A stretch of 21,482 bases of DNA from CAYFJO01 sp964343305 (GCA_964343305.1 CAYFJO010000169.1:1-21482), one strand, 5' to 3'. Counted from the stretch's first letter, positions 1-8,245 are shown. The notes: generated by a model from the sequence alone, not told the origin. Made by a program: numbers and translations.

Positions 1-403
1 CAGGATGAATGCCCGATCGCGAATCTGCCCGATGCACCCAAATCTCGTTGCCTACCCGGCGCGGGTAACACCCGGTCAACAAGCCCGCGCGTGACGGGCT
101 GCAAATCGGAGCGGCCGCGTAGTAGTCCGTAAAACGCGTTCCCGCATTCGCCATCGCGTCGATCCGCGGCGTCTTGACCTCGGTCGCGCCATAACAACCC
201 AGATCGTAGTACCCTTGATCATCGACCATGATCAAAACGATATTGGGGCGCGAGGCTTGATCGGCGTTAACTGGTTGCGTATAAATTACTTGTGCAACAA
301 GTACCACAATGGTCGAAATGGCCAGTGTAGTTATTTTGTGTAGCAAATGACGCGGGAATGACCGGCGGCAACCGGCCTGCGTTATGGCAAGGAATTGAAA
401 CAT
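1..403 (-). CDS. Secreted sulfatase, N-terminal part (runs off the left edge)
   Basis: Translating the minus strand from ATG at 403 gives 134 residues with no stop before base 1. A basic N-terminus and a hydrophobic segment at about residues 22-41 look like a signal peptide or anchor. Next comes the sulfatase opening RPNIVLIMVDDQGYYDLGCY (52-71), with two metal-binding Asp (61-62). The signature CSPSR lies at 101-105, where Cys101 would be converted to formylglycine, and GLLTG follows. This is the type I sulfatase family, which hydrolyses sulfate esters, usually on polysaccharides; planctomycetes carry many. The 403 start has an AGAGGA Shine-Dalgarno; an in-frame ATG at 424 is possible but has a poorer site. 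The gene points away from the integrase and probably belongs to the chromosomal flank. The substrate cannot be told. Confidence 0.93.
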   Translation of the reverse strand, partial: MFQFLAITQAGCRRSFPRHLLHKITTLAISTIVVLVAQVIYTQPVNADQASRPNIVLIMVDDQGYYDLGCYGATEVKTPRIDAMANAGTRFTDYYAAAPICSPSRAGLLTGCYPRRVGNEIWVHRADSRSGIHP

Positions 404-478
404 GATGAATCCTCTATTTCTCATCGCGCGTGCGCTGCGCTCGATTCTCGCTCGCTCACCACCGCGCTATCGGTGCGT

Positions 479-526
479 AAAAAGACCAAGGGGCCACGGG
501 CGGCAACCCGTTTGGCGGCCCCTTGG
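479..526 (-). terminator. Rho-independent terminator reading leftward
   Basis: The arms 486-495 (CCAAGGGGCC) and 517-526 (GGCCCCTTGG) are perfectly complementary. An inner stem pairs 496-500 with 507-511. Read on the minus strand the hairpin is followed by TCTTTTT (485-479); there is no T-run on the plus side. It lies between the divergent sulfatase and integrase, so it would stop leftward transcription before the sulfatase. No minus-strand gene upstream of it is visible. Confidence 0.65.
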
Positions 527-628
527 CGGCAAGGAACCGAAACCGGTTCCGCCTTCATTGTCTTCCCCATGATTTCCACAGTCAATTCCCAGCGGCAACT
601 GGGTCAGCAACGAAAGGAAAAATGACCA

Positions 629-1777
629 ATGGCAAGGAATCGAAAACAACGTCGCCAGCAGCATGGATCTGCCTGGCATTGGAAGCAGACGGACTGCTGG
701 TATTACACAGAACCGGGAACAAGGAAACGTGTGCCCCTCTTTGATGAGCAAGGCGAACGCGTTCGTGGAAAAGAGAACAAGGAAGCCGCGAGGCTGGCCC
801 TCGCCCGCGTGAAACTCGTTGACGAATTGAGCCCGCAGCCAACAACGTCATCGGGCGAATGGACTGTCGCGAAAGTCTGTGAAATCTATCTCGCGGACCT
901 GCATCAGTCAGCGACGCTCGAATGGGCCAAACTGGTCGAGAAGTGGCTGAACGATTTGTGTGGCTACTGTGGTGCGTTGAAGGTCGAAGAGTTTCAGAAG
1001 AAGCATCTACGGACTTGGATTCAGAAGCACAAGTCGTGGAACCACAACACGCAGCGCAACGTGATTGCGTCTGTGAAGGCAGCATTCAATTTCTGTTGCA
1101 AGTTCGACGATCTCGAATCGAATCCGGTGGCGGGGTACCAGAAGCCGACCGCAACGCCGCGCGTGACGGCGTTCACACCCGAGGAAGAGACCGCCATTCT
1201 TGAAGCAGCGGACGAAGCCCATGGCCTTTTCATCAAGGCGTGTCTCCTGACGGGGGCAAGGCCATATTCCGAATTGGCGAAAGTCACCGCCGATCACGTT
1301 GTCGAAACGCCGCAGGGCATGTACTACCTGTTGAAGGCTCGAACTGCCGATGGAGGTCACGGTCACAAGAGTGCCAAGAAGACTGGCAAGGATCGACGCA
1401 TCATGCTTTGCGATGAGATGGAGTCGATAACGCGGCAGTTGATGCTGACGGCACCAAAAGGAAGCGATATTCCGTTGTTCCGCACGACGCGAGGTCGTCA
1501 GTGGAAGCGCTGCAACGGGGTGCAGCGGTTTCTCGAATTGAAACGCAAACTGAAGCTGCCCGACGACCGCTGCATGTATACGTGTCGGCATACCTTCGCG
1601 AAGCGCACGCTGAGCGGGTATTACACCGGCGTGCCGGTCACGATTGAAGTGCTCGCGGGACTGATGGGGAACACGCCCAAGGTTTGCTGGGATCACTACG
1701 CGGCGTGGGCCGATCAGTACAACGACCCACTCTGGGCAGCCTTGGGCAAGAAACCTGCCAAGCGAAAGGCAGGTTAA
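629..1777 (+). CDS. Tyrosine-type site-specific recombinase / phage-like integrase
   Basis: A 382-residue protein with a basic N-terminus, a SAM-like core-binding domain (about 78-170) and a C-terminal catalytic domain (about 180-370). Visible catalytic positions are Arg211 in TGARPYSEL, lysines in the 248-254 loop, Arg320 in YTCRHTFAKR and the Tyr nucleophile at 357 in DHYAAW. Box II has Tyr317 where His is usual, and the box III His/Trp is Asn347 (LMGN); I take these as lineage variants rather than proof of inactivity. The enzyme would cut and rejoin DNA at att sites through a 3'-phosphotyrosine. ATG 629 is preceded by AAGGA (614-618); an in-frame alternative was not supported. It is the leftmost gene of the putative element, facing inward, as integrases often are. 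Confidence 0.9.
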   Translation: MARNRKQRRQQHGSAWHWKQTDCWYYTEPGTRKRVPLFDEQGERVRGKENKEAARLALARVKLVDELSPQPTTSSGEWTVAKVCEIYLADLHQSATLEWAKLVEKWLNDLCGYCGALKVEEFQKKHLRTWIQKHKSWNHNTQRNVIASVKAAFNFCCKFDDLESNPVAGYQKPTATPRVTAFTPEEETAILEAADEAHGLFIKACLLTGARPYSELAKVTADHVVETPQGMYYLLKARTADGGHGHKSAKKTGKDRRIMLCDEMESITRQLMLTAPKGSDIPLFRTTRGRQWKRCNGVQRFLELKRKLKLPDDRCMYTCRHTFAKRTLSGYYTGVPVTIEVLAGLMGNTPKVCWDHYAAWADQYNDPLWAALGKKPAKRKAG

Positions 1778-1784
1778 TCCCTCG

Positions 1785-1809
1785 GTGCTAAACTGACAGC
1801 GATTTTGCG
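1785..1809 (+). repeat. Imperfect direct repeat, copy A (GTGCTAAACT-N8-TTTTGCG)
   Basis: Begins seven bases after the integrase stop codon. It matches 18 of 25 ungapped positions with copy B at 5048-5072, with identical ends GTGCTAAACT and TTTTGCG at the same spacing. A weaker relative lies at 19384-19402. Possible roles are integrase arm or core sites, or a shared promoter-like motif (TGCTAAACT resembles an extended -10). Confidence 0.4.
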
Positions 1810-1852
1810 TCAAGTAAGGTGAAGGCTCGCGGCTTAGCAATTACGTGAGCAA

Positions 1853-1891
1853 ACCCGCATCAGGTTTGACTCTGATGCGGGTGTCGTTCTT
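1853..1891 (+). terminator. Rho-independent terminator after the integrase gene
   Basis: An 11-bp perfect stem, ACCCGCATCAG (1853-1863) with CTGATGCGGGT (1872-1882), and an 8-base loop, followed by GTCGTTCTT. The T-tract is interrupted, so efficiency may be moderate. It would end integrase transcription. Confidence 0.75.
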
Positions 1892-2123
1892 CGCATGGCA
1901 GCGCAGCAAAACCTGCCGCCATGGGATTCGATACTCACGCTATCTTGTTGGCCGTTCGAGCGGCCGCATTTCGATATCTGTCTTAGAAGCAACGATCACC
2001 TGAGCCTCATCGATCGCAAACCGATCCCAGGCTGCGATTGTTCAATCGTCGCCAGAGATTTTTGCCGTCGCTACGACAACAACGCTTCCCGAAGGACGTA
2101 TCATGCCGGATAATGGCGGTGAT

Positions 2124-2142
2124 CCGACGTGTGTAACGTCGG
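2124..2142. promoter_or_regulatory. Dyad/leader hairpin upstream of the 2183 gene
   Basis: CCGACGT (2124-2130) and ACGTCGG (2136-2142) flank the 5-base loop GTGTA, 41 bases before the next start codon. It could be an operator half-site pair or a 5' leader hairpin; no T-run follows. Confidence 0.35.
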
Positions 2143-2182
2143 TGAGCAGGTCAAAAACAAGGAGAAGACAAGGTGAATTGAG

Positions 2183-2836
<654 letters not shown>

Positions 2837-2894
2837 ACAGAAGATCGACTTGCACATTTCAATAGGGCGGCTGGCTTGACTTTTCGGCGAACAA

Positions 2895-2927
2895 AAACCC
2901 GACCCGATCATCAACCGGGTCGGGTTT
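2895..2927. terminator. Bidirectional terminator between convergent genes
   Basis: A 12-bp perfect stem, AAACCCGACCCG (2895-2906) with CGGGTCGGGTTT (2916-2927), and a 9-base loop. The minus-strand side continues into TTTTTGTT, a good U-tract; the plus side has TTTAAT. It separates the plus-strand 2183 gene from the minus-strand HTH gene. Confidence 0.8.
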
Positions 2928-2982
2928 AATCGGCCCTCGCATTGCCGTGCGAAGGGCTTGCCGCCAAGGGTTTACTTCAAAT

Positions 2983-3000
2983 CGCTCGCAGCTGCGAGCG
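2983..3000. promoter_or_regulatory. Perfect 18-bp palindrome just past the HTH stop codon
   Basis: CGCTCGCAGCTGCGAGCG is self-complementary with no loop and ends two bases from the stop codon of the minus-strand HTH gene. No T-run follows on either strand, so it looks more like a protein-binding dyad or an RNA 3'-end structure than a terminator. Confidence 0.4.
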
Positions 3001-3002
3001 CA

Positions 3003-3308
3003 TTAATCGTCAGGCCGTCCCAGTTTGGTCGTGATGTGCTGCATCGACGTCTGTTTGCGTGGCGCTCGTCGAATTGGTTGCGACTTGGGTGAGACAAACA
3101 TCAGTTCCAACAAACGCTCCAGTTCCTGGCTGTCAATCTTGATGCGACCTTGGCCCTTGCGACCGCCCTGGTAATAATTGATGGTCGTCGGTTGACCGCG
3201 AATTATGAACGTGCCCGCATCCGACTGGGCCAGCCAGCCGTACAACGTCGCCGTACTGATGCCGAGTCGGCGAGCGGCGTCTTGTGATGAGAGCAGTTCC
3301 CGGGACAT
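3003..3308 (-). CDS. Excisionase-like small helix-turn-helix DNA-binding protein
   Basis: A 101-residue protein opening with LLSSQDAARRLGISTATLYG (5-24), a typical MerR/excisionase-type HTH (HTH_17) in which SQDAARRLGIS and the following recognition helix are clear. A basic middle with a GGRKGQGR loop and IKIDSQELERLLELM match the wing and final helix; the C-terminal 30 residues are basic and probably disordered. Such proteins bend att DNA to drive excision or act as small repressors. It is the only minus-strand gene inside the element and is divergent from the 3521 gene. A 26-bp operator-like sequence lies 91 bases upstream, oriented toward it. A second minus-strand ATG at 3370 has a better Shine-Dalgarno (GGGAG) but is out of frame, so translation initiation here may be unusual. 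Confidence 0.8.
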   Translation of the reverse strand: MSRELLSSQDAARRLGISTATLYGWLAQSDAGTFIIRGQPTTINYYQGGRKGQGRIKIDSQELERLLELMFVSPKSQPIRRAPRKQTSMQHITTKLGRPDD

Positions 3309-3399
3309 TTTCCGTCGGCAATCCTGGCCGGTCGGCGCATCTGCGGGCCGGCGTGGGTGATGGATGTCATCGTTACTGCTCCCAAGTTAGAAACCGGCG

Positions 3400-3425
3400 A
3401 TCACACGCCGATCACAGCGTGTGAT
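3400..3425 (-). promoter_or_regulatory. 26-bp operator-like site, copy 1 (upstream of HTH gene)
   Basis: On the minus strand this reads ATCACA, CGC, TGTGA, TCGGCG, TGTGAT. It is the same layout as copies 2 and 3: ATCACA-N3-TGTGA-N6-TGTGAT. It contains three TGTGA half-sites: one inverted, and two direct and 11 bp apart. Eleven bases downstream (toward the HTH gene) is TAACTT (3389-3384), a possible -10 element. It lies in the divergent gap, so it could also control the 3521 gene. Confidence 0.75.
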
Positions 3426-3520
3426 AAGTGGCTGAAGTGACCGAACAACTCGCTGATTTGCTTGCGGGAGTTTGGCTGCAACTACCCGTCAAGTAATGGT
3501 TTGAGAGATTGAGGCCCGAG

Positions 3521-4999
3521 ATGGATCGACTTGAACTTGCCCAAAAGAAATACCAACGGATTGCTCCCAGCCCCTTGGAACTGGACGAAGAGAAGTCCGA
3601 CGAGATCGAGGCGTGGTTGCGGGAGTACGTGGTACCCCTGGTCTCCGATCTCCAGCGAAACCCGGCGTTTCGACGCCATGTCAAGTTCGGCGTCGAGCGA
3701 CTTGCCGCCGAAACCGATGTCCCCGAACGAAAGCAGGTCGTTGCAGTGTCCGATGCTCTGGTCACCTGCGCGTCAGAAGTCGCCAAGCTGGGCGATCGGG
3801 ATGAATTTCGGGACCTCATGCGGGATCGTGACCTGCTTCAGGAGCTGAACGAGCGAAAATACGGCAATTCGTCGCGACAAGAAGGGACAGAAGAGCCAAA
3901 TGCGGAAGAGGATACACGCTGCATCGCAGAGAAGATGGCTGATCAGCCCTGGTTCGACCTGGTCATGAGCCTCGATTTTCCGTACCTCGAAGATCATCTA
4001 TTTGTCGTAACCGAAGATTCTTGGTTTTACGAAGCGTTCAGCAGGTTTCGACCGAATATTCCCGTGCTGGGCGATGGTATTACGCGAATGCTGTTTGCCC
4101 GCATTGACTTCTGGGTGCATCACTTGAAGAGCGTCTGGAATCAGATGTTTGTACGGATCATGCAAACGTCCGATGATCCGCACCGAGAATATGAATCGTT
4201 CTTCATGACGATGTTTCAGCTCGACAAATGTGTCGAAGAACTCAAAGCAACCTGTTTGTCAGGGGACGACGGTCGTATGCGAGATGCCTGTTGCACACTG
4301 ATGCAGGTTTACATCGCCTATCATCCCAGACCAGAGTTGCCGTGGTTGGATTTGAGGGAAGATATCTACCAAGCGAAGGCTGGTATACTCGGTCTTGAGT
4401 TCAGACGGCTATTCGAACTCATCGAGTATGACCAGGTCGATGTCAGGACGATTCAGGAATCGGGCCGCCGACAAGCCAGCATCGTGGTCATGGATGCGAT
4501 TCAGCAAGTGTTGGCAGCGATCGACGATGTCGCCGAGTTGTATCGGCGCGAGTTGTCGCCCGAGGAGATCATCAACGAGGCGCGGTCGCGGTATCGACTT
4601 GTCGTTGTCACGCGTCCGCGCATGGCGTTCTTCGACGGTGAGAAGTTGAACATCGATTGGAATCGGAAAAAGCGGCCCTGGGAACTTCTGCAGTTTCTCG
4701 CTGCGCAAGGCGAACGCCTCGATTGCGTTGATCGTTACCACCTCAGCGGTTCTCCAACGCCTCACGCGTTGAGCAACCTCAAGAGCCGCCTCTGTAAGAT
4801 CCTGATGGTAAGTGACGATTCGCCAAACGCACCCGCCACACAGCTTGCCACACTGATTGAGCATGCCGATGGAGAGATTCGTCTCGATTTGCCGCCCGAC
4901 GAAATCAAGGTCGTCGACCTCGAAGCCAATGGGGCGGACGAATGGACCATCGATCCGACAGAATTCGAGGCATCGGCGCGGGAAACAAGGTCGATTTGA
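3521..4999 (+). CDS. Unrecognised 492-aa cytoplasmic protein, element control region
   Basis: ATG 3521 is chosen because GAGG (3511-3514) sits at normal distance; an in-frame TTG at 3509 is less likely. There is no signal peptide, membrane span or known motif that I can name. Residues 1-115 are charged and helical, 116-135 form an acidic low-complexity linker, and 136-345 are a helix-rich region with many aromatic residues (WFYEAFSRF, RIDFWVHHLKSVWNQMF). Residues about 358-458 form a domain resembling the C-terminus of the 2183 gene product. The end is acidic. The gene is divergent from the HTH gene with a 26-bp operator-like site between them, and is followed by direct-repeat copy B and operator copy 2. 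A regulator or element-maintenance role is an inference; I cannot assign a function. Confidence 0.82.
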   Translation: MDRLELAQKKYQRIAPSPLELDEEKSDEIEAWLREYVVPLVSDLQRNPAFRRHVKFGVERLAAETDVPERKQVVAVSDALVTCASEVAKLGDRDEFRDLMRDRDLLQELNERKYGNSSRQEGTEEPNAEEDTRCIAEKMADQPWFDLVMSLDFPYLEDHLFVVTEDSWFYEAFSRFRPNIPVLGDGITRMLFARIDFWVHHLKSVWNQMFVRIMQTSDDPHREYESFFMTMFQLDKCVEELKATCLSGDDGRMRDACCTLMQVYIAYHPRPELPWLDLREDIYQAKAGILGLEFRRLFELIEYDQVDVRTIQESGRRQASIVVMDAIQQVLAAIDDVAELYRRELSPEEIINEARSRYRLVVVTRPRMAFFDGEKLNIDWNRKKRPWELLQFLAAQGERLDCVDRYHLSGSPTPHALSNLKSRLCKILMVSDDSPNAPATQLATLIEHADGEIRLDLPPDEIKVVDLEANGADEWTIDPTEFEASARETRSI

Positions 5000-5047
5000 C
5001 GCGAATCGACGACATTTATTCGTCGCAAGTCCTTTTGGGATAGGGAT

Positions 5048-5072
5048 GTGCTAAACTCAAGCGTTTTTTGCG
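5048..5072 (+). repeat. Imperfect direct repeat, copy B (GTGCTAAACT-N8-TTTTGCG)
   Basis: Lies 48 bases after the stop of the 3521 gene and matches copy A at 1785-1809 in both ends and in spacing. Copies A and B bracket the 2183, 3003 and 3521 genes. Part of the copy (5055-5061, ACTCAAG) also forms an inverted repeat with 5101-5107 (CTTGAGT). Confidence 0.4.
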
Positions 5073-5157
5073 GCATAATCCTATGAGGGGAATATTAGCT
5101 CTTGAGTCTTGGCCAACCCGCGCCTGATCAGGTCTTTTTTATGGTTGTTGGCGACTT

Positions 5158-5183
5158 ATCACAGCGTGTGACTGCCGTGTGAT
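5158..5183 (+). promoter_or_regulatory. 26-bp operator-like site, copy 2 (upstream of DUF3102-like gene)
   Basis: Reads ATCACA, GCG, TGTGA, CTGCCG, TGTGAT, with the layout of copies 1 and 3. It ends 65 bases before the start codon at 5249. TATGTT follows at the conserved 11-base distance (5194-5199) and could be a -10 element. The left flank CTT is shared with copy 1. Confidence 0.75.
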
Positions 5184-5248
5184 CCCCGATCTTTATGTTG
5201 CTCCGAGGACGGTTCGGAAAAACCCGAATCCAAATACGGAGCAGTTCA

Positions 5249-5824
5249 ATGAGCATTCAACAGCGGGATGGGAAAAGTTGCGAGTCGCAACTTTTGGACG
5301 AGCAGCCGAATGAAGCCTGGGACGTTGAGCGACTTGGCGAGTTCGCTCAGGCACGTCATCAAGAAATTGACGCCGATGAGCAGTCGCTCGCGCGGGCCTA
5401 CTGGCAACTCGGCCTGGCGCTGAACTTGGCGCGGCGACAATTCTCCTATGGCCAGTGGTCGAAGTTTCTGGATGAACTGGGAATCGACAAAACCAGGGCG
5501 TCGAAGGCTCGCGCCATCCAGCGATCTTTCGACACTGAGAATTCCGTCGACGGGCTGTCTGTTCAAGAGGCCTATCGGAAGCGAAAACGGAAATGTCGGA
5601 AGTCCGGTCCGAAGAAGAAACGCCGCAAGTCGCCTAACAAGCACGAGCGCGTCAACATCGCCGAATGGCTGCGTGACGTCTGTCAGCAGGTTGACATCTT
5701 CTTGGACGAAGTTGCGTCCACCGATACCGACGATGCTGCGAATGTACTCCCCGCGATCGACGCTGCCGTCGAGGAATTGAACCGGCTGCGGAGTCAGGTC
5801 CAGCAACGCATCAGTGCGCAATAG
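5249..5824 (+). CDS. DUF3102-like protein, probable DNA-associated factor
   Basis: ATG 5249 follows CGGAG (5237-5241); upstream in-frame codons back to 5195 overlap the presumed promoter and are unlikely to be translated. The 191-residue product has a central helical domain (about 30-95) in which LARAYWQLGLALNLARRQFS leads into GQWSKFLDELGIDKTRASKA. This is the arrangement of DUF3102 proteins, where a helix is followed by a G-x-W-x-F loop and an HTH-like segment. A strongly basic stretch follows (111-133, KRKRKCRKSGPKKKRRK), suited to DNA or RNA contact, then an acidic helical C-terminus. DUF3102 genes often accompany recombination or plasmid-maintenance genes (known context; no biochemical function known to me). 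It sits between two operator copies and just before the serine recombinase, and may be co-regulated with it. Confidence 0.78.
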   Translation: MSIQQRDGKSCESQLLDEQPNEAWDVERLGEFAQARHQEIDADEQSLARAYWQLGLALNLARRQFSYGQWSKFLDELGIDKTRASKARAIQRSFDTENSVDGLSVQEAYRKRKRKCRKSGPKKKRRKSPNKHERVNIAEWLRDVCQQVDIFLDEVASTDTDDAANVLPAIDAAVEELNRLRSQVQQRISAQ

Positions 5825-5939
5825 TAGCGCACCAATCATTTCGTCGCGCCCAATGCTGGCGTTCCAGAGCGACTCCTGCGCCTTCTTTCTCTCTCGCCCG
5901 CGCAGACTTTTCTACGTGGTCACCGCGTTCCTTTCAGAA

Positions 5940-5965
5940 ATCACACGCTGTGACCGCGGTGTGAT
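5940..5965 (+). promoter_or_regulatory. 26-bp operator-like site, copy 3 (upstream of serine recombinase)
   Basis: Reads ATCACA, CGC, TGTGA, CCGCGG, TGTGAT. It differs from the minus-strand reading of copy 1 only inside the N6 spacer. It ends 123 bases before the recombinase start. TATTGT (5976-5981) follows at the same 11-base distance as the -10-like elements of the other copies. Confidence 0.75.
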
Positions 5966-6036
5966 CGGCGATCCGTATTGTTGCCCGCGTTTCGTAATCG
6001 CTGATGCGACCTTGAGGCGCGGTTGCCTTATAGTTA

Positions 6037-6054
6037 CGCCGCCAGGAAGCGGCG
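6037..6054 (+). promoter_or_regulatory. Leader hairpin before the serine recombinase
   Basis: CGCCGC (6037-6042) pairs with GCGGCG (6049-6054) around CAGGAA, 34 bases before the start codon and 20 before the Shine-Dalgarno. It may modulate translation; no T-run follows. Confidence 0.3.
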
Positions 6055-6088
6055 CTATCGCTCAGCACAACTAATGGAGGGCCTAATC

Positions 6089-8188
6089 ATGGCTTTTCAA
6101 CTTCCTGATGCGGGCGCTGCCAGTCAAGAACTTGCCCGCGAAGTTCACGAGTGGTGGCAAGAGGCCGCCGAGAAGACCGACATCGACCTCTCCGGTTTTG
6201 ATCCCGCGGCTCCGCTTGACGAGCGGATCGCCTGGGCGTTGGGACAAGGACTCGACATCGGCACGATTTACAGTCGCTTCAGCTCGAAGCGGCAGCACAG
6301 TACCCCTGACCAGGTGCGAACCAGCGTCCAGCACGCGGCCACCAAGGGCATCTACTGCCCTCCGGAGTTTGTGTGCGTCGATGAAGCGCAACGCGGTTAC
6401 CGGGCTCGTCGCGAAGGTCTGGACCGCATGCTGTTGATTCTCAAGAATCGGTACGCGACCGTGCTGCTGGTGTTCAAAGCATCGCGGCTCTACCGCCAGG
6501 CCTTCAAAGGCTACCAGTTGATCCAGCAAGAAGTGGTCGAGGAAGGCTTGCGAGCGATCTCGGTCACGCAGGGGATCGACACAGCCGACACAAAGGCCTG
6601 GCGGATGTTGTTCCAGGTCCACGGAATCGTGGACGACATGGTGATCGAAGCCACGGCCGACCACGTTCGCGCCGGTCTGAAGGGTCTGTTCGCGCGCGGC
6701 TACACGGTTGGCGCCCTGCCGGTCGGATACCGTCGCAAGGAGTTGCCGGACGCTCCGGTGACCAATCGCGGACTGACACGCACCGTGCCGGAAGTCGATC
6801 GGAAGTCTCCCGAAGAGTCGGAAAAGTCGAGTACGGAAGACTCGGACGATGAACCGGATGTGGCCAAAATGATCGTGGAGCACTACGAACTGATCCGCGA
6901 CGGCATGCCGATCAAGCAGGGTTGGCGGAAGTGGGTCGCCGATGGCGGCCCGGCTGATCCGCGCTCGACCAAAGGTTACATGACCTACAACGCCTACCGG
7001 CGCATGCTCTCGCGGATTGCATACACGGGCCGCTGGGAGTTTGGTCGCAAGCGGAACGAGTTTTCGACCAAGCGGGACTACTCGCGGCAGATTGAACAAC
7101 CCGACAGCGAGGTGGAGAAGTTCCTCTGCGAGGAGCTTCGCATTGTCGATGATGAGTTGTTCTTCGCCGTGCAGAGCCGGTTGGCGGAACTGAAGAAGGG
7201 GCCGCGTGGTCCCAAAAAGGACAAGGTTCCGCACCTGTGGGACCTGGTCGTCGAATTGTTTTACTGCGCCCGCTGCGAAGAGCGTTTTCACCAGACCGGC
7301 GCTGGCAACAAGGGCATGCATTGCAAGAACGGCGATCTCTGTCCCTGTAGTTCGGCCGTGCGCCGTGAAGAAGCCGTTCGTGCCGTCTGCGAGAAGCTTT
7401 GTGATCTGATCCAGCAGGACGCCGACTTGATCGAACGGACGATCTGCCGCTCTCAGGAGATCGACACCCGCGGCGACGACCAAGTGCGCGGCGAGATCTC
7501 CCAGCTGGAGCGTAAGGTCGCCGCGTTGTCCAACAAGATCAGCGATCTGTACGAGTTGGCCGGACAGGGCAACGACGACGACCGCAAGGAAGTGATGGCC
7601 AAGGTGCGGGCCGCGCAGACGGAACGCTCCACGGCCCGGCATGAACTCAGCCGCCTGCAGCAGGCGCTGGCCAACACGACGGCCACTGTCACGCCGGAGA
7701 TCGTGCGCCAAACCCTGGCCGAGTTCACCACGCTGCTGGAGAACGCCGCCGCTGGAAAGCTCGGCCCCGAAGCTGTCTACAAAGCCGTCGCAGTGTTCCG
7801 GGCGTTGGTCGGCGGCCGCGTCTGGGTTCACGTCGAACGTCGTGCCGGTCGCAAGCGGACCAACGTCCGCGGGGTTTTCCACCCGTACCTGATCGGCGCC
7901 GTGCGTGATGCGACCGGACAGTCGAATGTGGAGTCGGCCGAGCCGCCGACCGAAGTGTCGGTCTGGCTGCGCAAACCGCCTCTGCGAGATCGTCTCGCCC
8001 CTCGCGTCCACCATCTGATCGACGTGGAAGGTCACAGCTATCGCAGCGCGGCGAAGGTGTTGCAAGCCGAAGGCTACAACATCAATTCCGGCGTCGTCTG
8101 GCAGATCTACCGCCGGCACTACGAAATGATCGGCAAGCCCGTGCCGAAGCGTCCGTACAACAACGGCAACGAGCGCAAGTCGGCTTAG
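6089..8188 (+). CDS. Large serine recombinase (resolvase/invertase superfamily)
   Basis: ATG 6089 is chosen for the strong TGGAGGG at 6075-6081, giving 699 residues. The N-terminal catalytic domain shows the Y-x-R-x-S signature at 61-65 (YSRFSSKRQ), with Ser65 the likely nucleophile, and VFKASRLYRQ (128-137) carries the conserved arginines. The recombinase domain follows at about 190-350 (GYTVGALPVGYRR; RMLSRIAYTGRWEFGRKRNE). A zinc ribbon has Cys393, Cys396, Cys412 and Cys418/420. A coiled coil spans roughly 440-545, as in integrases that recombine attP and attB. An HTH-like tail (SYRSAAKVLQAEGYNI) ends the protein. It has a 5' leader with the 26-bp operator and its own terminator. Its partner role beside the tyrosine integrase is unclear: integration, inversion or a nested element are all possible. 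Confidence 0.92.
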   Translation: MAFQLPDAGAASQELAREVHEWWQEAAEKTDIDLSGFDPAAPLDERIAWALGQGLDIGTIYSRFSSKRQHSTPDQVRTSVQHAATKGIYCPPEFVCVDEAQRGYRARREGLDRMLLILKNRYATVLLVFKASRLYRQAFKGYQLIQQEVVEEGLRAISVTQGIDTADTKAWRMLFQVHGIVDDMVIEATADHVRAGLKGLFARGYTVGALPVGYRRKELPDAPVTNRGLTRTVPEVDRKSPEESEKSSTEDSDDEPDVAKMIVEHYELIRDGMPIKQGWRKWVADGGPADPRSTKGYMTYNAYRRMLSRIAYTGRWEFGRKRNEFSTKRDYSRQIEQPDSEVEKFLCEELRIVDDELFFAVQSRLAELKKGPRGPKKDKVPHLWDLVVELFYCARCEERFHQTGAGNKGMHCKNGDLCPCSSAVRREEAVRAVCEKLCDLIQQDADLIERTICRSQEIDTRGDDQVRGEISQLERKVAALSNKISDLYELAGQGNDDDRKEVMAKVRAAQTERSTARHELSRLQQALANTTATVTPEIVRQTLAEFTTLLENAAAGKLGPEAVYKAVAVFRALVGGRVWVHVERRAGRKRTNVRGVFHPYLIGAVRDATGQSNVESAEPPTEVSVWLRKPPLRDRLAPRVHHLIDVEGHSYRSAAKVLQAEGYNINSGVVWQIYRRHYEMIGKPVPKRPYNNGNERKSA

Positions 8189-8216
8189 GCCGAAATCTGT
8201 GCCCAAACTCTCACCC

Positions 8217-8245
8217 GCCCCGTCTTTGTGACGGGGCATTTTTTA
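8217..8245 (+). terminator. Strong rho-independent terminator after the recombinase
   Basis: GCCCCGTC (8217-8224) pairs with GACGGGGC (8230-8237) around TTTGT, followed by ATTTTTTAT. It separates the recombinase from the gene array that begins at 8298, so that array needs its own promoter or read-through. Confidence 0.88.

Larger units (their letters stand above)
1778..2182. other. Intergenic region of about 400 bases with terminator and dyad
   Basis: I see no convincing gene here. The stretch holds a direct-repeat copy (1785-1809), a terminator (1853-1891) and a short dyad (2124-2142). A 72-codon open frame beginning at 1895 lacks a Shine-Dalgarno and protein-like composition. Confidence 0.6.

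Noticed and set aside
430..470. Possible tRNA 3' end as integrase attachment site
   Set aside because: TCGATTC and a CCACC-like end are present, but no acceptor, D-arm or anticodon arm can be folded.
1007..1840. Minus-strand open frame opposite the integrase
   Set aside because: No start signal and composition typical of an antisense shadow of the integrase gene; the plus-strand product has clear recombinase motifs.
1895..2113. 72-codon plus-strand open frame between integrase and the 2183 gene
   Set aside because: No Shine-Dalgarno, starts directly after a terminator, and composition does not look like a protein.
3428..3496. 22-codon GTG-initiated leader peptide upstream of the 3521 gene
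   Set aside because: The reading VAEVTEQLADLLAGVWLQLP looks protein-like, but there is no ribosome binding site and it is too short to judge without conservation data.
6083..8239. Long minus-strand open frame opposite the serine recombinase
   Set aside because: It mirrors the recombinase gene codon for codon, has no ribosome binding site and no recognisable domain; it is an effect of the GC-rich third positions of the true gene.
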